Below, piece by piece: positions 1-5,646 of a DNA stretch of 33,678 bases. The number at the start of each line of letters is the position of its first letter. Position 1 is the stretch's first letter. The stretch is from a virus. Below the pieces are notes generated by a model, which worked only from the letters and a program-made list of their open reading frames with translations, did no database searches and had not been told where the DNA came from. Position numbers and translations under genes: made by a program. The stretch covers positions 1-33,678 of IMG/VR virus record IMGVR_UViG_3300046714_000576. One strand, written 5' to 3'.

Positions 1-383
1 GGGCTTAAGGGAGTGAGCTCACCTGTCTGTTCATTGATTGAGTACTGTGAGATCTTATCTGAATTACAGTTAGTCACATACAAAAACTTCTTATTGGGGT
101 GCATGACCATCACACAAGATTTCGTTCCTGCAGTCGCGAAATTTTGACCTAAGTAATCGAGCCTACTATCGTTCGGGTCAATTCCATAGATTGCAATCAT
201 ATCGCTACTGTAAGCCCAATAGGACGTCTGGTAAGCGAAATGAGTATAGACTGTAGGTTGTGTGGGGGCATCAGGGATAATCGCGCTTGTGGCGCCTCCT
301 GATGGTCCTGAAGCTGAATCGCAATAGGATAGTCCCAGTGCGATGAATATTAAGATCAGAGCATTGATTCTACTTTTCTGCAT
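1..383 (-). CDS. Beta-propeller (lactonase/YVTN-like) lipoprotein, 3' end missing
   Basis: Only the first 127 codons are present; the gene runs off the left edge. The start ATG has a good Shine-Dalgarno (AAGGCGG) on the minus strand. The N-terminus is a lipoprotein signal: basic MQKSR, a hydrophobic stretch, then the lipobox LSYC, with Cys21 as lipidation site. After a Ser/Gly/Pro-rich linker the mature part shows blade-like repeats, with the segment HPNKKFLYVTNCNSDKISQY typical of seven-bladed lactonase/YVTN beta-propellers. Such lipoproteins are numerous in Leptospira, which is the only weak host clue here. No catalytic role can be assigned. It may be a host gene beside a prophage or a cargo gene. 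No junction or attachment site is visible between it and the phage genes. Confidence 0.75.
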   Translation of the reverse strand, partial: MQKSRINALILIFIALGLSYCDSASGPSGGATSAIIPDAPTQPTVYTHFAYQTSYWAYSSDMIAIYGIDPNDSRLDYLGQNFATAGTKSCVMVMHPNKKFLYVTNCNSDKISQYSINEQTGELTPLS

Positions 384-425
384 ACGTACCGCCTTTCATG
401 TTCTATACCTTAATAATATAGTCAA

Positions 426-821
426 TTATTCATAGAGTAAAGCAAAATCAGAATATTTGAATGTGTTATTTTTAATGGCTTCTAGCCAGCGTATGGCCTG
501 TGCAAGCGATGACACAGCGGTAGAATAGCCTCCTTTTGAATGAAATTTATCAAGGAAAGCTCTTTGATTTCTTTCCGTTTCTGTCATTTGTCTTAAGAAG
601 GATTTCATGCCTTTTGGAGTTTTCACTTCAATTGCAATGGGATGTTTATAGGCTATTGCAAGGATATCTGATGTGCCTGGAATAATAAAAGGGTTATGGT
701 TTTTTCTATAGACTCCTCGAACTTCGTCATAGACGCCTACTGTATTAATCTTGAAAGCAAAGACATCATATTGGAAGTTCATCCACCTCAGAATTTGAGA
801 TTCAATCTCTTTTTCAGTCAT
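426..821 (-). CDS. VRR-NUC domain nuclease
   Basis: A small protein built around a VRR-NUC (virus-type replication-repair nuclease) fold of the PD-(D/E)xK superfamily. Counting from the start chosen here (MTEKEIESQ), the domain fills nearly the whole protein. Visible core motifs are GTSDILA (Asp of the catalytic pair), IAIEVKTPKG (the E-x-K pair) and a following Q-T-E region, then the usual C-terminal helix before SLAQAIRWL. Stand-alone VRR-NUC proteins are frequent in phages and act on branched or flapped DNA during replication and recombination. An in-frame GTG at 872 would add 17 residues, but it abuts the divergent gene's ATG at 873 with no Shine-Dalgarno, so the internal ATG is preferred. 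It is separated from the ERF/SSB genes, its likely functional partners. Confidence 0.82.
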   Translation of the reverse strand: MTEKEIESQILRWMNFQYDVFAFKINTVGVYDEVRGVYRKNHNPFIIPGTSDILAIAYKHPIAIEVKTPKGMKSFLRQMTETERNQRAFLDKFHSKGGYSTAVSSLAQAIRWLEAIKNNTFKYSDFALLYE

Positions 822-872
822 AAAATCTAGAGATAACATTTTCAAAAGATTTGATGTAATGCATAATTCCAC

Positions 873-1391
873 ATGAAAATAATTTACTTGGTTTTGTTGC
901 TATGCGTCTTAGGTTGTCATCATCCCACCGAGCAAACGAGTCAAAAGGAAGCTCTTCAAGAGAGTGAGCTTTCAGGTATGACATTCAAAGAGACATCGAG
1001 AGATCCAAAACAAAAGAACGATGAAAAACAATCTCAAAGAATTATCTTCTCCTTCAATGACACCGCAGACGTTGTAGAATTCGCTTTAAGCTGCATTTTG
1101 AAGAAAAGAAGAGATCACCCTCAAGAAGTCTATTCTGACCGTTCTATAGGCATTATATTGCAGGACAAGGTGCCTCACCAATCTCGTATGGCTTTTCAAA
1201 TCCCAAGAGATTTCAATATCACTTTAAAAGTAGCAGAGAGCTTTACTTACTATAATGAAAAAAATGAAGATGACACGGACATCTGTACTGAGACTTTAAA
1301 GACTGGCAATTACCAGTTCTATCCAGAATCCAAGGGTTTATTTGAAGTTCAAGTGAATGGGAACTTCTATATGTATATGCAAAAGCAATGA
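873..1391 (+). CDS. Small lipoprotein of unknown function
   Basis: A 172-residue protein with a clear lipoprotein signal: MKIIYLVLLLC then VLGC, giving lipidated Cys15. The mature protein starts with about 40 polar, charged, low-complexity residues (many E, K, Q) that look like a flexible tether. A folded part of about 115 residues follows, with two further cysteines (near positions 76 and 137) and alternating beta-like segments towards the C-terminus. I recognise no family. It is divergent from the VRR-NUC gene; the gap is only about 50 bp, so their promoters must overlap. No good Shine-Dalgarno precedes the ATG. A hairpin with a T-rich tract follows at 1455-1515. It could be a lysogenic-conversion lipoprotein (for example superinfection exclusion) or a host gene. 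The sequence does not decide. Confidence 0.7.
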   Translation: MKIIYLVLLLCVLGCHHPTEQTSQKEALQESELSGMTFKETSRDPKQKNDEKQSQRIIFSFNDTADVVEFALSCILKKRRDHPQEVYSDRSIGIILQDKVPHQSRMAFQIPRDFNITLKVAESFTYYNEKNEDDTDICTETLKTGNYQFYPESKGLFEVQVNGNFYMYMQKQ

Positions 1392-1454
1392 GTACAGAAA
1401 ATCTGTATTAGAAATAACACATTTATTTTAAGTGTTAAAATAATCACATAAAAG

Positions 1455-1515
1455 AGAAGTTCATCTGCCTTTTATCTATCCGAGGGCATTTAGACTTCTT
1501 CTTTTTCTTTTTATG
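1455..1515 (+). terminator. Putative intrinsic terminator
   Basis: The stem pairs AGAAGT (1455-1460) with ACTTCT (1494-1499), and TGCC (1466-1469) with GGCA (1485-1488). A T-rich tract runs from 1496 to 1513. The stem is interrupted, so strength is uncertain, but the position 60 bp after the lipoprotein stop suits a terminator. It would isolate the structured region downstream. Confidence 0.45.
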
Positions 1516-1582
1516 GAATGCTCTGAAGAGCTGTTTGACAAACTGCATAAATACGACCTGATAGGCTTATAACATAAAAAAA

Positions 1583-2137
1583 TACCCAGACTTCATAAAA
1601 ATGTTTACTTTCTATGGGGTCTGGGTACTTTAAGCGTACACTTACGGAAAATAGGTGCGCTTACTGATAGCATCTGGTTTGACAGATACAGTCTGCGGTA
1701 TAGACGAAGCGTGATCCAATTGCAAGAGAAATTCTTGCTGGAAAGTTGAGAGACTGAAACAGGTAAAGCTGGCCGGTGAATAAGGAAGTTCATGGGTGCA
1801 CCTCGAAAACGAGTTAGGATAGGCTATCAGGAACACAACGCGAATACAGGGCTGAAATATTGCCTGGCGTGCGAACACACTGCGACGATACCCCGGATTC
1901 GCAGGGAGAAGATTGTTTCTCCACCTTTGAAGGATTCAAGGGGATTTTCCCTCAGGCGACCGACGGGCTGGCTCCATACTGAGCATATGTCAGAACCCCG
2001 ATCCTCTGTAGTTTTGAGCAGGCTTTCCTGTATTTAGGATACGTGTATCTTATCAGAGCTTAAAAGAGATAAATGTACAAAGAGATTAAAACTCATGTAT
2101 TTCAATTCTTTATATCTTTGATATAACCCCTGCTCAA
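1583..2137 (+). ncRNA. Candidate large structured non-coding RNA
   Basis: About 790 bp between stop codon 1391 and start codon 2181 contain no convincing gene. From 1621 to 2040 GC is about 48% by my count, well above the flanking genes. The region is dense in pairings. Hairpins: 1583-1597/1613-1627 (15 bp, two G-U), 1672-1676/1683-1687, 1722-1727/1733-1738, 1905-1910/1917-1922, 1924-1931/1935-1942 (one G-U), 1971-1974/1981-1984, and CTCG-AAAA-CGAG at 1802-1813. Long-range helices: 1631-1636/1658-1663, 1664-1671/1823-1830 (8 bp), 1840-1845/1897-1902, 2014-2022/2129-2137 (9 bp). 1653-1658/1798-1803 could form a pseudoknot. The G-U pairs exist only if the + strand is the RNA; on the minus strand they become A-C mismatches. 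The unpaired parts are A-rich, as in folded RNAs. Size and setting recall large ornate phage RNAs such as GOLLD or ROOL, but I cannot match a known consensus. A TTGACA at 1535-1540 could be part of its promoter. Ends are approximate. Confidence 0.6.
1987..2004 (+). repeat. 18-bp direct repeat, copy 1 (in ncRNA region)
   Basis: ATGTCAGAACCCCGATCC occurs here, near the 3' side of the structured region, and again unchanged at 2684-2701 inside the last codons of the endonuclease gene. The two copies bracket about 680 bp that hold the 3' end of the RNA and nearly all of the endonuclease gene. Confidence 0.9.
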
Positions 2138-2180
2138 GCTCTCTCAAAGCTTCACCACCTAAGCATAGCAGGAATGGAAA

Positions 2181-2732
2181 ATGCGGAAAAGAAAAGCAAG
2201 CCGATTTAAAAAGTTAAAAAGAAAGAATAGCTCAGTTCGATCTGCCTTAAAAAAAAATGAACCGGTTAACCAAAAAGATCTTTCGACTTATTTACAATTT
2301 AATCCGCCTGCGTCAGATCGATGGTTTCAAAGACGATGGAAAGAGTCGGGTATGTTACACTGGTTAGACAGATTTAATTCTTGTGAAGGACCATATATCC
2401 CTGACTGTATCAATAGAAATAAAAAATATGTGATCGAAGTGAATGGGAGTATTCATGAGACTCCTGAAATGATAAAAAAGGATTTAGAAAAAAAAAGATA
2501 CTTTGAGTCATTGAAATTTAAGTTTTTTGTTGTGAAACCTTATGACAATAAAAGTTTTAATGAATTAGTCATAGCTGTGAGAGAATTAAGAATTTCAAAG
2601 AAAAACAAATGGGATAAAGAAATTCCTCAATGTAACTCGCATCTCACACTTTCCCCTAAGTGTTTGAAACGAAAGCCGATCTCATGTCAGAACCCCGATC
2701 CGACAGGGAGTAGAATTTTTATGTTCTTGTAA
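2181..2732 (+). CDS. Vsr/DUF559-like endonuclease
   Basis: 183 residues. The first 35 are strongly basic (MRKRKASRFKKLKRK), probably for DNA or RNA binding. Residues about 43-135 match the DUF559/Vsr-type PD-(D/E)xK fold: SDRWFQRRW, then GPYIPD with Asp75, VIEVNG with Glu86, His92 six residues on (VNGSIH), Lys-Asp near 100, and FFVVKPYDNKSFNELV. Related enzymes are mismatch nickases or homing endonucleases. The last 35 or so residues lie beyond the domain and are encoded by GC-richer DNA with a hairpin (2646-2651/2658-2663) and the second copy of the 18-bp repeat, so this tail may be read through RNA-like sequence rather than evolved protein. The ATG follows an AGGA-type Shine-Dalgarno. Its place right behind the candidate RNA suggests a linked mobile unit. 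Homing endonuclease is my favoured role, unproven. Confidence 0.72.
   Translation: MRKRKASRFKKLKRKNSSVRSALKKNEPVNQKDLSTYLQFNPPASDRWFQRRWKESGMLHWLDRFNSCEGPYIPDCINRNKKYVIEVNGSIHETPEMIKKDLEKKRYFESLKFKFFVVKPYDNKSFNELVIAVRELRISKKNKWDKEIPQCNSHLTLSPKCLKRKPISCQNPDPTGSRIFMFL
2684..2701 (+). repeat. 18-bp direct repeat, copy 2 (in endonuclease 3' end)
   Basis: Identical to 1987-2004. It lies in the terminal codons of the endonuclease gene (residues around CQNPD), 31 bp before the stop. Confidence 0.9.
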
Positions 2733-2783
2733 GATAGACCTTCAAAATAGTAAATAGGAACAGTGATTCTTTTAAGCATCATA

Positions 2784-3059
2784 TTATTTACTCACAATGT
2801 CCCAGAAATGATCTCTGAATGTTTTTTCCCATGCAGGAGGTAAATCTGAAGGTTTATTGTCTTTACCTAGAAGTAAGTTTTCTTTGATTTGCATGAATAA
2901 TCCTTCAATGAATCCACGATCTGAATCACCTAAACCTAAAGTAGTATAAAGCTCATCATCATTTTTTTTCACACAACAACGTAAACAGAGACTCTCTCCT
3001 GGATCATATTCATACAGAGCTGTCTTTTTTTTGCAGTGAGCACACTCATTCTGGTTCAT
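2784..3059 (-). CDS. Small zinc-ribbon protein
   Basis: 91 residues with an N-terminal zinc ribbon: C6-x2-C9 (CAHC) and C26-x2-C29 (CLRC, with a further Cys30). The rest is mainly helical and carries no recognised motif. It is the last gene of a tightly packed minus-strand group and overlaps the 45-codon zinc-ribbon gene upstream by 14 bp, which suggests translational coupling. Function is unknown; binding nucleic acid or a host protein would be typical of such phage early proteins. Confidence 0.7.
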   Translation of the reverse strand: MNQNECAHCKKKTALYEYDPGESLCLRCCVKKNDDELYTTLGLGDSDRGFIEGLFMQIKENLLLGKDNKPSDLPPAWEKTFRDHFWDIVSK

Positions 3060-3183
3060 CTTGATCTTTCATATCATCGATTTGAGCGGTGTAACAATCG
3101 ATACAGATATACTCTCCTGACGCTGTCTCATAATCACCTATTTTTTCACCACAGTATTCACATTCATAATAATCGGGTACCAT
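3046..3183 (-). CDS. Zinc-ribbon microprotein, 45 aa
   Basis: MVPDYYECEYCGEKIGDYET is followed by a second knuckle, CIDC, so two CxxC pairs lie about 19 residues apart: a compact treble-clef or ribbon. A strong Shine-Dalgarno (AGGAGG) lies seven bases before the ATG. It overlaps both neighbours in other frames, as expected of a compact operon. Two zinc ribbons in a row could be a duplicated or split function. No specific role can be given. Confidence 0.75.
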   Translation of the reverse strand: MVPDYYECEYCGEKIGDYETASGEYICIDCYTAQIDDMKDQDEPE

Positions 3184-3337
3184 AAATGTCCTCCTGATAG
3201 GTTCTGTGAAAATCCTTATCGATTCGTATCAACTCTTTTTCTAACTCTTCGTCTGTGAGAGATCTAGATTTTTTGTGTAGAGGTATCTTTTGAATGATGT
3301 CTCTCATGATAAGATTCATTTTTTCAATGAGATCCAT
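3164..3337 (-). CDS. Hypothetical small charged protein, 57 aa
   Basis: MDLIEKMNLIMRDIIQKIPL, then a Lys/Glu-rich helix (SLTDEELEKELIRIDKDF). Not recognised. The ATG overlaps the stop of the ribbon-helix-helix gene in a TAATG arrangement, so translation is probably coupled. Its 3' end overlaps the zinc-ribbon microprotein by 20 bp and contains that gene's Shine-Dalgarno. It probably forms a helical hairpin. Confidence 0.6.
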   Translation of the reverse strand: MDLIEKMNLIMRDIIQKIPLHKKSRSLTDEELEKELIRIDKDFHRTYQEDIYGTRLL

Positions 3338-3534
3338 TAGTTCTTATTCTCAAGCTTTTTCATCTCTTCTGAGAACTGAGTGAGACAAGCTGTAATGAGC
3401 TCATTCCAACTGAATTCTTTCATGATCCTAAAGCTATTGACCTCATTAAAAAGATCGTGAGGGACTCTCGCGGATAGAACTGTATAGTCTGGTCTTTGTG
3501 GTATGAATTCTAATATTGTTTTTCTTTTTTTCAT
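3337..3534 (-). CDS. Ribbon-helix-helix (CopG/Arc-like) DNA-binding protein
   Basis: 65 residues. After a basic N-terminus, the segment TVLSARVPHDLFNEVNSF gives a beta strand followed by a helix. A turn and second helix (FSWNELITACLTQFSEEM) complete the RHH pattern. RHH proteins bind DNA as dimers through the strand and act as repressors or antitoxins. No toxin-like partner is adjacent, so a transcription regulator of this operon is more likely. The repeated TATAG half-sites at 5128-5185 are a candidate target. The start overlaps the upstream gene's stop by 4 bp. Confidence 0.68.
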   Translation of the reverse strand: MKKRKTILEFIPQRPDYTVLSARVPHDLFNEVNSFRIMKEFSWNELITACLTQFSEEMKKLENKN

Positions 3535-3734
3535 AAATCCTCTTTTTCTTCTAGTGTCAGTTCAACGATAAAATCTAAAACATCAAATTTTGGATTCAGT
3601 AATCTTTGAGCGATAAAATGTCTAATATACATCTCTTGCCAGAGTCTAAGTCTCTTTGGATTTTGACTTCCCCAGCCCTCGTATTCTTTTTGAGCTAAAT
3701 CTAAAGCATGAGAAATTGATTTTATATTATCCAT
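3531..3734 (-). CDS. Hypothetical helical protein, 67 aa
   Basis: MDNIKSISHALDLAQKEYEG, then a Trp/Arg-rich helix (RLRLWQEMYIRHFIAQRLL) and an acidic C-terminus. Not recognised. The ATG at 3734 is chosen over an upstream TTG because AAAGGA lies just before it. It is the first gene of the 3734-to-2784 group and is coupled to the ribbon-helix-helix gene by a 4-bp overlap. Confidence 0.6.
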   Translation of the reverse strand: MDNIKSISHALDLAQKEYEGWGSQNPKRLRLWQEMYIRHFIAQRLLNPKFDVLDFIVELTLEEKEDL

Positions 3735-3748
3735 ATATCCTTTCAAAT

Positions 3749-3779
3749 ACCCAAGAAGAGAAGAGCTCTCTCCTTGGGT
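3749..3779 (-). terminator. Inverted repeat, possible weak terminator
   Basis: ACCCAAG (3749-3755) pairs with CTTGGGT (3773-3779), and an inner GAGAGCTCTC palindrome can extend the fold. It sits after the exported-protein gene on the minus strand, but no real T tract follows, so it may be a partial terminator or an RNA-processing structure. Confidence 0.35.
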
Positions 3780-3799
3780 TATGAGTTTCTGTTAGCTCG

Positions 3800-4369
3800 T
3801 TATTTCGCGCTATCCGAATTTGACTGATGATCTTGGGCATCAGAACTTACAGATTTTGATCCAGAGATCACTTTCTTCTGATTCTCTGAAATTCGATCTC
3901 GTTCTTCATGGTCTGACCAATGTTTTTGAAACCATTCCCAACGTATAAATTCTTTCATTGGTTTTTTTCTTTGGATAACTTTACCGTTTTCCCTAAATAG
4001 GATATTATGACTAGGCGTACGACCATTCAACACTTCTACCAAAGCATAAGCTCTTTTCTGAATTCTATAGAGCTCGAATTCCTCTTCATTCACAATGAAG
4101 TCACCTGCTTGAGCGATATCGGGTGTTGAAACAATTGTTTCCTCCGCACTCCCTCTTTCACTGAGATCTTCAAAATGTCGACGAAGTCTTTTTTGAAAAT
4201 CTTCATATTTTTTAATCCCCATTTTTTCCTTAAGCTTGTGAATCGATTGAAAGAGCTCTATGTGAGCCGCGCTGAACTGACGATTATTGTCATGAGCTTT
4301 TGAAGCTGATGCATCCTGTGATAAAGTAAAAAGCATAACTACAGTTAACATTTTTATTACATTTTTCAT
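3800..4369 (-). CDS. Exported protein of unknown function
   Basis: 189 residues with a classical Sec signal peptide: MKNVIKMLTVVMLFTLSQDA and a probable cleavage after ASA (ASA-SKAHD). The mature part is charged and mostly helical (KLKEKMGIKKYEDFQKRLRR), with a middle segment around GRTPSHNILFRENG and an acidic Ser/Asp-rich C-terminus. No catalytic motif or family is recognised. It lies between a strong terminator (4398-4434) and a weaker repeat (3749-3779), so it is probably its own transcription unit. A secreted protein among phage microprotein genes could be a lysis, exclusion or surface-modifying factor. Confidence 0.6.
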   Translation of the reverse strand: MKNVIKMLTVVMLFTLSQDASASKAHDNNRQFSAAHIELFQSIHKLKEKMGIKKYEDFQKRLRRHFEDLSERGSAEETIVSTPDIAQAGDFIVNEEEFELYRIQKRAYALVEVLNGRTPSHNILFRENGKVIQRKKPMKEFIRWEWFQKHWSDHEERDRISENQKKVISGSKSVSSDAQDHQSNSDSAK

Positions 4370-4397
4370 AATTCCTCTTTCCTTAGTTTTAAAAAAA

Positions 4398-4434
4398 CCA
4401 CGTGAGTCTAAGTCAAGTTTATAGACTCACGTGG
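4398..4434 (-). terminator. Strong intrinsic terminator (minus strand)
   Basis: A perfect 13-bp stem (4398-4410 with 4422-4434) and an 11-base loop, followed on the minus strand by TTTTTTT. It ends the minus-strand unit of genes between 5081 and 4454. Confidence 0.88.
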
Positions 4435-4453
4435 CATGCTTGGTTCAAGCAAC

Positions 4454-4534
4454 TTATAAAGTACCTGCAAACATCAGTGCAAATAACGCTATAAAAAATA
4501 CTAAGACACTTAAAATGAGTAAAAAATTAATCAT
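4454..4534 (-). CDS. Membrane microprotein, 26 aa
   Basis: MINFLLILSVLVFFIALFAL and six more residues: essentially one transmembrane helix with no charged residue. The ATG overlaps the stop of the upstream membrane protein (ATGA), and AAGGAAA precedes it, so it looks translated. It is the last gene before the strong terminator. A small pure-helix protein paired with a single-pass membrane protein suggests a lysis, holin-like or membrane-regulator role, but that is inference. Confidence 0.6.
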   Translation of the reverse strand: MINFLLILSVLVFFIALFALMFAGTL

Positions 4535-4809
4535 ATCAATTTCCTTCCGATTCCGTATTTCTTTTGAATGACTTGTTCTGCTTGAATCAGTGCATTTAAA
4601 TGAGCTTGAAGCTTTCTGTCTCTCATGATTTGTTGACAGAGCTCATCTTTAGCTTCAGCTTCTTTTTTCATCTCAGCTTCGTGAGCACGAACTCCTAAAT
4701 ACATCGTAATAATAAGAGTTAAGAGCATAGTGATTGTAAAGATCGCAATCGGCCAACCGTTAGGTTCTTGATAAACACCAGGCGTAATCATATAATCATA
4801 TGGATTCAT
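4531..4809 (-). CDS. Single-pass membrane protein with charged C-terminal helix
   Basis: 92 residues. A short polar N-terminus, a transmembrane helix at about 20-41 (PIAIFTITMLLTLIITMYLG), then an Ala/Glu/Lys-rich helical domain likely to form a coiled coil (AHEAEMKKEAEAKDELCQQI) and a basic end. The layout resembles spanin-like or holin-accessory proteins but no family is recognised. It is coupled to the 26-residue microprotein by an ATGA overlap; a 9-bp gap separates it from the 28-residue one upstream. A GGAG-type Shine-Dalgarno precedes the ATG. Confidence 0.65.
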   Translation of the reverse strand: MNPYDYMITPGVYQEPNGWPIAIFTITMLLTLIITMYLGVRAHEAEMKKEAEAKDELCQQIMRDRKLQAHLNALIQAEQVIQKKYGIGRKLI

Positions 4810-4818
4810 ACTTACTCC

Positions 4819-4905
4819 TTATTTTGAAATCAAACGAATGATCATGATGAAGCAAATTAATTCGGGTAGAGCTACAACTAGAATTGCATTGATATCGGTA
4901 TTCAT
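4819..4905 (-). CDS. Membrane microprotein, 28 aa
   Basis: MNTDINAILVVALPELICFI plus MIIRLISK: one short hydrophobic helix interrupted by Pro-Glu, with a basic C-terminus (positive-inside). A strong Shine-Dalgarno (AAAGGAG) precedes the ATG by seven bases, which argues for real translation despite the size. It is the second gene of the minus-strand unit starting at 5081. Function unknown. Confidence 0.55.
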   Translation of the reverse strand: MNTDINAILVVALPELICFIMIIRLISK

Positions 4906-4919
4906 ATAGATCTCCTTTA

Positions 4920-5081
4920 TTAAAGAAACATGCTAACGAAATCAGATTCAATTTCTTTACATGTTTTTAAAATTTGCTCTAACATTCCTCGAACTCTTTC
5001 ATCGCTTAGGCTTAAATCTTTATTCTTTTCCTCAAGTAGTCTCTCAACCGCTTCACTTATCGTAATTTTATCGTTATTCAT
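4920..5081 (-). CDS. Hypothetical acidic helical protein, 53 aa
   Basis: MNNDKITISEAVERLLEEKN continues into an amphipathic helix (SLSDERVRGMLEQIL) and ends in VSMFL. A good Shine-Dalgarno (GGGAGG) lies seven bases before the ATG. It is the first gene of the minus-strand unit, so it is expected to be the first product from the 5.1-kb control region. Not recognised. Confidence 0.6.
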   Translation of the reverse strand: MNNDKITISEAVERLLEEKNKDLSLSDERVRGMLEQILKTCKEIESDFVSMFL

Positions 5082-5127
5082 ATCAATCCCTCCCATATTT
5101 AAATCATATCAATACCTGACTAAAAAG

Positions 5128-5185
5128 TATAGTAAAAAGATACTATAAAATATAGAGTAATAAAACACTATACATATCATATAGA
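5128..5185. promoter_or_regulatory. Divergent control region with repeated TATAG half-sites
   Basis: Between divergent starts at 5081 and 5279 the motif TATAG[T/A] or its complement occurs five times: TATAGTA 5128-5134, TACTATA 5141-5147, TATAGA 5151-5156, ACTATA 5167-5172 and TATAGA 5180-5185. The first two form an inverted repeat with a six-base spacer. This looks like a repressor operator array overlapping AT-rich promoters for both directions. A ribbon-helix-helix protein encoded at 3337-3534 is one candidate binder. Promoter boxes cannot be fixed with confidence in such AT-rich sequence. Confidence 0.5.
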
Positions 5186-5204
5186 ATAGGGTAGGGTGTG
5201 TCAT

Positions 5205-5266
5205 GAGAGAAGCGGTGTGAACGGAATTTAGCAGAAGCTACGTTAGCCGCTGCCGCCTCTCTTTTT
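5205..5266 (+). terminator. Intrinsic terminator/attenuator in the early leader
   Basis: GAGAG (5205-5209) plus GCGG (5212-5215) pair with CCGC (5253-5256) plus CTCTC (5257-5261), with an AA bulge, and TTTTT follows at 5262-5266. Inside, GCAG/CTGC (5231-5234/5250-5253) and GCTA/TAGC (5237-5240/5244-5247) make a second hairpin. It lies 12 bp before the first + strand early gene, so transcription must pass it. A five-codon ORF (MREAV, 5203-5220) sits in the rising arm. It could be an attenuator, an antitermination target or a short terminated RNA. Confidence 0.6.
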
Positions 5267-5278
5267 GAAGGAGTAATC

Positions 5279-5632
5279 ATGCAAAGTGAAGATTTAGATA
5301 TTAAAAAAGCTGCATCCGAGATTAAAAAAATCTTAGAAAAATATAATTGTGGTGGATTTATTTCTTTAGTTACAGAAAGAAAAGGGGAATTTTTTTTACA
5401 TCTACCTCAATGGTCATCTATGCAATTTGAAAAAGATGAATCAGGATATGCAAGATTACGATTTAAATCAAAAAAAGAAGAACTCAGCAGGATGGCTTCT
5501 ACTGTTCATATGATCCAATGTTTTCTTAAAACAACTCGTTCAACTTCTAATATGATGGATTCTATTTTAGAAAAACTAGAAAGTGTGATGTTTATTACAG
5601 GAGAGCCAATTCGAGAAGATAATATTCTATAG
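5279..5632 (+). CDS. Conserved-looking phage early protein, unknown function
   Basis: 117 residues: an N-terminal helix (IKKAASEIKKILEKYNC), a short beta-rich middle (GGFISLVTERKGEFFLHLPQ) and a long C-terminal helix pair (MASTVHMIQCFL onward). No family is assigned. Shine-Dalgarno AAGGAG precedes the ATG. It is the first gene after the leader terminator and precedes ERF and SSB, so it probably belongs to the replication/recombination group. It starts with the shared MQSE sequence. Confidence 0.6.
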   Translation: MQSEDLDIKKAASEIKKILEKYNCGGFISLVTERKGEFFLHLPQWSSMQFEKDESGYARLRFKSKKEELSRMASTVHMIQCFLKTTRSTSNMMDSILEKLESVMFITGEPIREDNIL

Positions 5633-5646
5633 TTATGAGGTAAATC

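Noticed and set aside
1568-1627. Minus-strand terminator (hairpin 1583-1627 followed by T7 on the minus strand)
   Set aside because: It would suit a leftward transcript, but two stem pairs are G-U only on the + strand and become A-C mismatches on the minus strand, and no leftward gene ends there. Kept as the first stem of the RNA, with some doubt.
1605-1878. Two overlapping minus-strand open frames (62 and 78 codons) in the structured region
   Set aside because: Their sequences are low-complexity mixtures without domain features, they overlap each other, and the DNA is better explained by RNA stems whose G-U pairs fit the opposite strand.
1792-2037. A + strand open frame of 81 codons
   Set aside because: It lies wholly across the predicted hairpins, has no Shine-Dalgarno and has a protein composition unlike the neighbouring genes.
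1583-2137. RNase P RNA, tmRNA or 6S RNA
   Set aside because: The conserved blocks of RNase P and the tRNA-like ends of tmRNA are absent, and the 6S-type long bulged hairpin does not fit the pairings seen.
1583-2732. Group I or group II intron with internal homing endonuclease
   Set aside because: No split gene flanks it, and I could not find the group I P3/P7 core sequences or a group II domain V. Still worth a covariance search.
4930-5148. A + strand open frame of 72 codons
   Set aside because: It lies opposite the better-supported 53-codon minus-strand gene, which has a GGGAGG Shine-Dalgarno, and extends into the operator region.
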